A stretch of 64,000 nucleotides of DNA from Bacteroidales bacterium CF (GTDB lineage Bacteria; Bacteroidota; Bacteroidia; Bacteroidales; UBA932), in contig CP006772.1 in assembly GCA_000473305.1 (NCBI GenBank), positions 186,001-250,000 of the forward strand. Direction: 5' to 3'. The position numbers were made by a program, and so were the translations under genes. The notes under the pieces were generated by a model. That model saw nothing but the letters and a program-made list of their open reading frames with translations. It searched no databases and was not told the DNA's origin. This document shows positions 59,969 to 64,000 of this stretch, one piece after another (within the stretch, counting starts at the first letter, position 1; each line of letters starts with the position of its first letter).

Positions 59969-62781
59969 GCAACAATATTGAGGTTACAGGTGCAAGAGTA
60001 CATAACCTCAAGAACATAGATGTCACAATTCCGCGAAACAAGCTTGTTGTCATTTCAGGATTGAGCGGCAGCGGAAAGTCTTCTCTGGCATTTGACACAA
60101 TCTATGCCGAGGGTCAGCGGCGCTATATGGAGACACTCTCTGCATATGCAAGGCAGTACATGGGTGTGCTTGAACGTCCGGATGTCGAGAGCATCACCGG
60201 ACTGAGCCCTATTATTGCCATTGAGCAGAAGACAACCGGCAGGAATCCCAGGTCAACAGTCGGGACAATAACTGAAATCTATGATTTTCTGAGGCTTCTC
60301 TATGCCAGAGCCTCTACTGCATACTCACCCGCCACCGGCCTCGAGATGGTGAGATATACCGATGAGCAGATTGTCTCACTGATACTGGAAAAGTATTCCG
60401 GTAAGAGGATTTTCCTGCTTGCTCCGCTTGTCAAGGGACGTAAGGGACATTATAAAGAGTTGTTCGAACAGTTGATCAGAAAGGGGTATAGCCAGGTCAG
60501 GATAGACGGCGTTGTGCAGGAGCTTGCAAAGGTTAAACCCTTGGACAGATATAAGGGACACTTTATAGAACTTGTTGTAGACAAGCTCGTTCCAAAGGAG
60601 GGAGACGAGAAAAGGATAAGGGATTCAGTAATAACAGCCCTTAACTTGGGAAAAGGATCCCTTGCCGTTCCGGAGGCAGATGATACAGAGATAAGACATT
60701 TCAGCAAAAACCTTATGTGCCCCGTTACAGGCATCTCTTATCCCGAACCCGCACCGCATACATTCTCTTTCAACTCTCCTCAGGGGGCATGTCCTCACTG
60801 CAAGGGTTTAGGGGTGATAGCAAAGGCCGATATGAGCAAGATAATTCCCAACGACAGCATTTCAATAGCAAAGGGTGGTATTGTACCTCTCGGACCTATG
60901 AGAGAGAACATGCTTTTTGCACAGCTTGAGGGAATAGCCAGGAAATATGAATTCTCGCTGCACTCTCCTATAAGAGAGATTCCCGAAGATGCCCTCAACA
61001 CAATACTTTATGGCTCCGATGAACTCTTCAGAGTGGCAAAGGGAACATCCTACGCAAATATGATGACCTTCCCGGGAGTTATATCAAAAATAGAGCAGAA
61101 TGACGGTGACAGTGACGATCTTCTGGAGAGGAAAGAGAGATTTGTTGAGGAGGGTCCGTGCCCCGAGTGTAAGGGCACAAGACTCAAAGAGGAGACACTG
61201 TGTTTCAAGATAGACGGGCTTAACATAGCTCAGGTCTCGGCCCTGGATATAGACCAGCTTGCCGAGTGGGTATCATCATTGCAGGAGAAGCTGACCGGAA
61301 GGGCGGCACTGGTGGCCCGTGATATCATCAAGGAGTTACAGTCCCGCATTGGATTTCTCATCGATGTTGGCCTTGAATATCTCTCGCTCGACAGATCAAC
61401 AAAATCCCTCAGCGGCGGAGAGAGTCAGAGAATAAGACTGGCCACACAGATTGGCTCAAAGCTGGTAAATGTCTTATATATACTCGACGAACCGAGCATC
61501 GGGCTGCATCAGAGAGACAACATAAAACTTATCGACTCCCTGAAGAGACTCAGAGACGAGGGGAATTCCCTGATGGTAGTGGAGCATGACCAGGAGATGA
61601 TCATGAGTGCAGACTATCTTGTCGATCTGGGCCCCGGAGCCGGAGAGAGAGGTGGTCGCGTACTCTTCTCAGGCTCCCCTGAGGAGATTTATACAATGAG
61701 CCCTGAGCAGATTATCGAGAGTAAAAGTCTCAGCCTTGAATATCTGAAAGGAATGAGACGAATTGAAGTACCATCTTCAAGAAGAAAGGGAAACGGAAAA
61801 TTCATAGAACTAATTGGGGCGACAGGAAATAATCTTAAAAATGTAGACATAAAAATCCCCCTCGGAGCACTTGTGGGGATAAGCGGAGTGAGCGGAAGCG
61901 GCAAGTCCTCTCTGATTAACGAGACACTGATGCCAATCCTGAGCAACAAGATAAACAGATCTCTGTACAATATATTGCCTTACAAAGAGATACGCGGTAT
62001 AGAAAACGTTGATAAAATTGTGGAGGTTGACCAGTCACCCATTGGAAGAAGTCCCAGAAGCAACCCCGCAACATATACCAATCTCTTTCTTGAGATAAGG
62101 AAGCTATTTGCACAGACCCCTGATGCAAAGACCAGAGGTTTCAAGATTGGCCGTTTCTCATTTAATGTAAAGGGGGGGCGTTGTGAAGAGTGCAAGGGTG
62201 CAGGACTTCAGGTGATAGAGATGAATTTCCTTCCTGCAGTACATGTTCATTGCAGAGTCTGCAACGGTAAGAGGTACCAGCCTGACACACTTGCTGTCAG
62301 ATATAAGGGGCTCTCTATAAACGACGTTCTCGAGATGCCCATCTCACAGGCCGTTGAGTTCTTCGAGCACATACCTTCAATGATACATAAACTCAGGGCA
62401 CTGGAGGATGTAGGTCTCGGCTATGTAAGACTTGGTCAGGCATCGACAACCCTCAGCGGCGGAGAGAGCCAGCGTGTGAAGCTTGCGGCAGAACTTTCAA
62501 AAAGAGCTACAGGGTCAACAATTTATATTCTCGATGAGCCTACGACAGGTCTTCACTTTGAGGATGTAAGAGTTCTGATGGGCGTTTTGCAGAAGCTTGT
62601 CGATCAGGGGAATACAGTGCTTATAATTGAGCATAATCTGGATGTGCTGAGACTTTGCGACTATATATTCGACATGGGCCCGGAGGGTGGACGCAACGGT
62701 GGCAGAATAGTTGCACAAGGAACACCTGAAGAGCTGAGTTCAGATTCACACTCAGTCACCGGATCATATATCAATCTATAA
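59965..62781 (+). CDS. uvrA: Excinuclease ABC subunit A
   Basis: UvrA recognises DNA damage in nucleotide excision repair. The 938-residue protein has two ABC ATPase modules with Walker [10 protein letters not shown] (near the N-terminus) and GVSGSGKSS (about 640). Signature motifs are [17 protein letters not shown] and [17 protein letters not shown], and zinc modules include CPHCKGLG and CEECKGAG. It is full length with no gaps. It overlaps the transglycosylase gene by four bases, an unusual coupling. Confidence 0.97.
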   Translation: MSNNIEVTGARVHNLKNIDVTIPRNKLVVISGLSGSGKSSLAFDTIYAEGQRRYMETLSAYARQYMGVLERPDVESITGLSPIIAIEQKTTGRNPRSTVGTITEIYDFLRLLYARASTAYSPATGLEMVRYTDEQIVSLILEKYSGKRIFLLAPLVKGRKGHYKELFEQLIRKGYSQVRIDGVVQELAKVKPLDRYKGHFIELVVDKLVPKEGDEKRIRDSVITALNLGKGSLAVPEADDTEIRHFSKNLMCPVTGISYPEPAPHTFSFNSPQGACPHCKGLGVIAKADMSKIIPNDSISIAKGGIVPLGPMRENMLFAQLEGIARKYEFSLHSPIREIPEDALNTILYGSDELFRVAKGTSYANMMTFPGVISKIEQNDGDSDDLLERKERFVEEGPCPECKGTRLKEETLCFKIDGLNIAQVSALDIDQLAEWVSSLQEKLTGRAALVARDIIKELQSRIGFLIDVGLEYLSLDRSTKSLSGGESQRIRLATQIGSKLVNVLYILDEPSIGLHQRDNIKLIDSLKRLRDEGNSLMVVEHDQEMIMSADYLVDLGPGAGERGGRVLFSGSPEEIYTMSPEQIIESKSLSLEYLKGMRRIEVPSSRRKGNGKFIELIGATGNNLKNVDIKIPLGALVGISGVSGSGKSSLINETLMPILSNKINRSLYNILPYKEIRGIENVDKIVEVDQSPIGRSPRSNPATYTNLFLEIRKLFAQTPDAKTRGFKIGRFSFNVKGGRCEECKGAGLQVIEMNFLPAVHVHCRVCNGKRYQPDTLAVRYKGLSINDVLEMPISQAVEFFEHIPSMIHKLRALEDVGLGYVRLGQASTTLSGGESQRVKLAAELSKRATGSTIYILDEPTTGLHFEDVRVLMGVLQKLVDQGNTVLIIEHNLDVLRLCDYIFDMGPEGGRNGGRIVAQGTPEELSSDSHSVTGSYINL

Positions 62782-62793
62782 AGGAGAAATATC

Positions 62794-64000
62794 ATGGTAG
62801 AGATCTATTGCGAGAATATCAAGAGGAGCATTCAATGTGAGCCGGGCACAACGCTTAGCCGGCTGCTTAAGCAAACAGGGATAACCGGCAAGTGGCCGTT
62901 TTTGGCTGCAATTGTCGACAATCAGCTCAAGGAGCTATCATTTCCCATTTATATGCCGCATCAGGTCAAATTTATAGACTATACAGACCGTGACGGGCAA
63001 CGATGCTACAGCCGTTCACTGATCTTTGTCCTTCAGCGGGCTATTGCAAAGCTCTATCCTCAATACTCCCTTATAGTGGATTACAACATGCAAAACGGCA
63101 TGTACTGCGAATTGAGGGAGCTTGAGCAGGAGGAGGGAGAATCTCCGAAGGTTGTTGCCCTTTCTGAGGATGAGATAGATAAAATAAGAGAGACGATGCA
63201 GGAGCTCATAAATGCCGACCTGCCGTTTACAAGAGAAAAAATACATACCGAAGAGGCAGTAAAACTTTTCCGGGACAATCACAGGGAGGAGAAGGCAGTA
63301 CTTCATGAGTCAAGAGGGAAGTTCTTTACAACAGTATACTATCTTGACGGATATGCTGACCACTTTTACGGCCCTTTGGCAGAGAGCACAGGTGTGCTGA
63401 AAACATTTGTATTCGAGTCATTCAGCCGTGGTTTCCTCTTAAATATCCCGACCATCACATCACCCTACGAAATCAAAAAGAGCCCATATCAATACAAACT
63501 TTTTGATGTCTTCAAAGAGCACTCTGAGTGGTGTTCGATATTAGGTGTCAGAGGTGTCGGTAACCTTAACAATACAATTCTGGACAATAAATCCAGAGAT
63601 ATGATCCAGATTGCCGAAGGGCTTCATGAGCGTAAATATGCAGCAATAGCAGATCAGATTTATCAGAGAAGGGGAGATGTGAAACTGGTTCTTATAGCAG
63701 GACCGTCAAGCAGTGGCAAGACAACCACATCAAAGAGAGTGGCACTTCAGTGTAAGGTTTTGGGATTGAATCCTATAATCATTGAGATGGATAACTATTT
63801 CGTTGACCGTGAAAAGACGCCGAAAGACGAGCACGGCCATTACGATTTTGAAAGCTTCCACGCACTGGATGTCGAGTTTCTCAGCCTTCAGATGAACCAA
63901 CTTTTCAATGGTGAGACAATTTCGCTTCCGAAGTTCAACTTTGCAGAGGGGAAAAGGATTATAAACGGAGACACACTGAAAATGGGGGAGAAGGATATTC
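62794..64000 (+). CDS. TGS-domain nucleoside kinase (uridine kinase-like), 3' truncated by window end
   Basis: 402 codons are present; the stop is outside the window. The N-terminal ~65 residues are TGS-like (IKRSIQCEPGTTLSRLL). A threonyl-tRNA-synthetase-like second domain follows (about 70-240; LRELEQEEGESPKVVALSE, DHFYGPLAESTGVLKTF region). The P-loop kinase starts near 300 with LIAGPSSSGKTTTSKRVAL. The order TGS, editing-like domain and uridine-kinase domain is typical of the Bacteroidota/Firmicutes nucleoside kinase family. The AAAGGAG sequence eight bases before ATG is a clear Shine-Dalgarno site. It follows uvrA by 12 bases. Confidence 0.9.
   Translation, partial: MVEIYCENIKRSIQCEPGTTLSRLLKQTGITGKWPFLAAIVDNQLKELSFPIYMPHQVKFIDYTDRDGQRCYSRSLIFVLQRAIAKLYPQYSLIVDYNMQNGMYCELRELEQEEGESPKVVALSEDEIDKIRETMQELINADLPFTREKIHTEEAVKLFRDNHREEKAVLHESRGKFFTTVYYLDGYADHFYGPLAESTGVLKTFVFESFSRGFLLNIPTITSPYEIKKSPYQYKLFDVFKEHSEWCSILGVRGVGNLNNTILDNKSRDMIQIAEGLHERKYAAIADQIYQRRGDVKLVLIAGPSSSGKTTTSKRVALQCKVLGLNPIIIEMDNYFVDREKTPKDEHGHYDFESFHALDVEFLSLQMNQLFNGETISLPKFNFAEGKRIINGDTLKMGEKDI

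Overview
The window is about 64 kb of a Bacteroidota chromosome, most likely order Bacteroidales. The evidence is: the purH-mreB-mreC-mreD-mrdA-rodA order; the -7 box TAnnTTTG (sometimes with a -33 TTTG) upstream of many genes; BACON domains and Cys-anchored lipoproteins; an arginase-like gene beside topA; and few Shine-Dalgarno sites. It looks like stable core chromosome. I see no insertion sequence, prophage, CRISPR array, tRNA or rRNA.

Layout. 1-725: the end of a secreted protein, then a ~400 bp imperfect palindrome between two terminators. 726-5605: glycine decarboxylase (gcvP, minus) divergent from a carboxyltransferase plus biotin-carrier pair. 5574-12760: minus-strand cell-shape operon purH-mreBCD-mrdA-rodA. 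12834-17342: ispD, an Lrp/AsnC regulator, a degenerate arginase-fold protein and topA. 17452-24035: PBP1A, ddl, a calcineurin/PQQ fusion and prmC. 23971-33481: a minus-strand run of tolC, macA-like, ABC ATPase, ABC permease, LytS-like kinase, LytTR regulator, an M64-type lipoprotein peptidase and a lipoprotein-type peptide deformylase. 33638-35995: an EamA transporter and radA. 36067-44585: mostly exported hydrolases (serine hydrolase, C26 amidase, lipoprotein, candidate permuted papain-fold protein, GH16, S9D peptidase, EEP phosphatase). 44549-51917: sulfur amino acid block cysK-cysE, pmp3, luxS, metH, metF. 51898-55992: panC-panD-flippase-like-sensor kinase. 56041-64000: sugar/nucleoside kinase, deoxynucleoside kinase, pcm, MBL hydrolase, lytic transglycosylase, uvrA and a truncated TGS/uridine-kinase-like gene.

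The most interesting discovery is in the sulfur block. Two unannotated short ORFs look like amino-acid leader peptides of classical transcription attenuators. Upstream of cysE-cysK (minus strand, 46484-46401) is a 27-codon ORF with four consecutive Cys codons and six in total. Upstream of metH-metF (plus strand, 47214-47291) is a 25-codon ORF with six Met codons, five of them within eight codons. Each is followed by an intrinsic terminator ending about 6-14 nt before the start codon of the biosynthetic gene. Each also has a competing antiterminator pairing and an early hairpin whose 5' arm overlaps or directly abuts the Cys or Met codons. The simplest reading is that Cys-tRNA shortage opens cysE-cysK and Met-tRNA shortage opens metH-metF, with luxS lying between them and sending homocysteine to MetH. 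No reference search was possible here, so novelty is not established.

Other features: convergent genes repeatedly overlap at their 3' ends (six pairs), and three genes have an ATG four bases after a -7-like box, which suggests leaderless transcripts.
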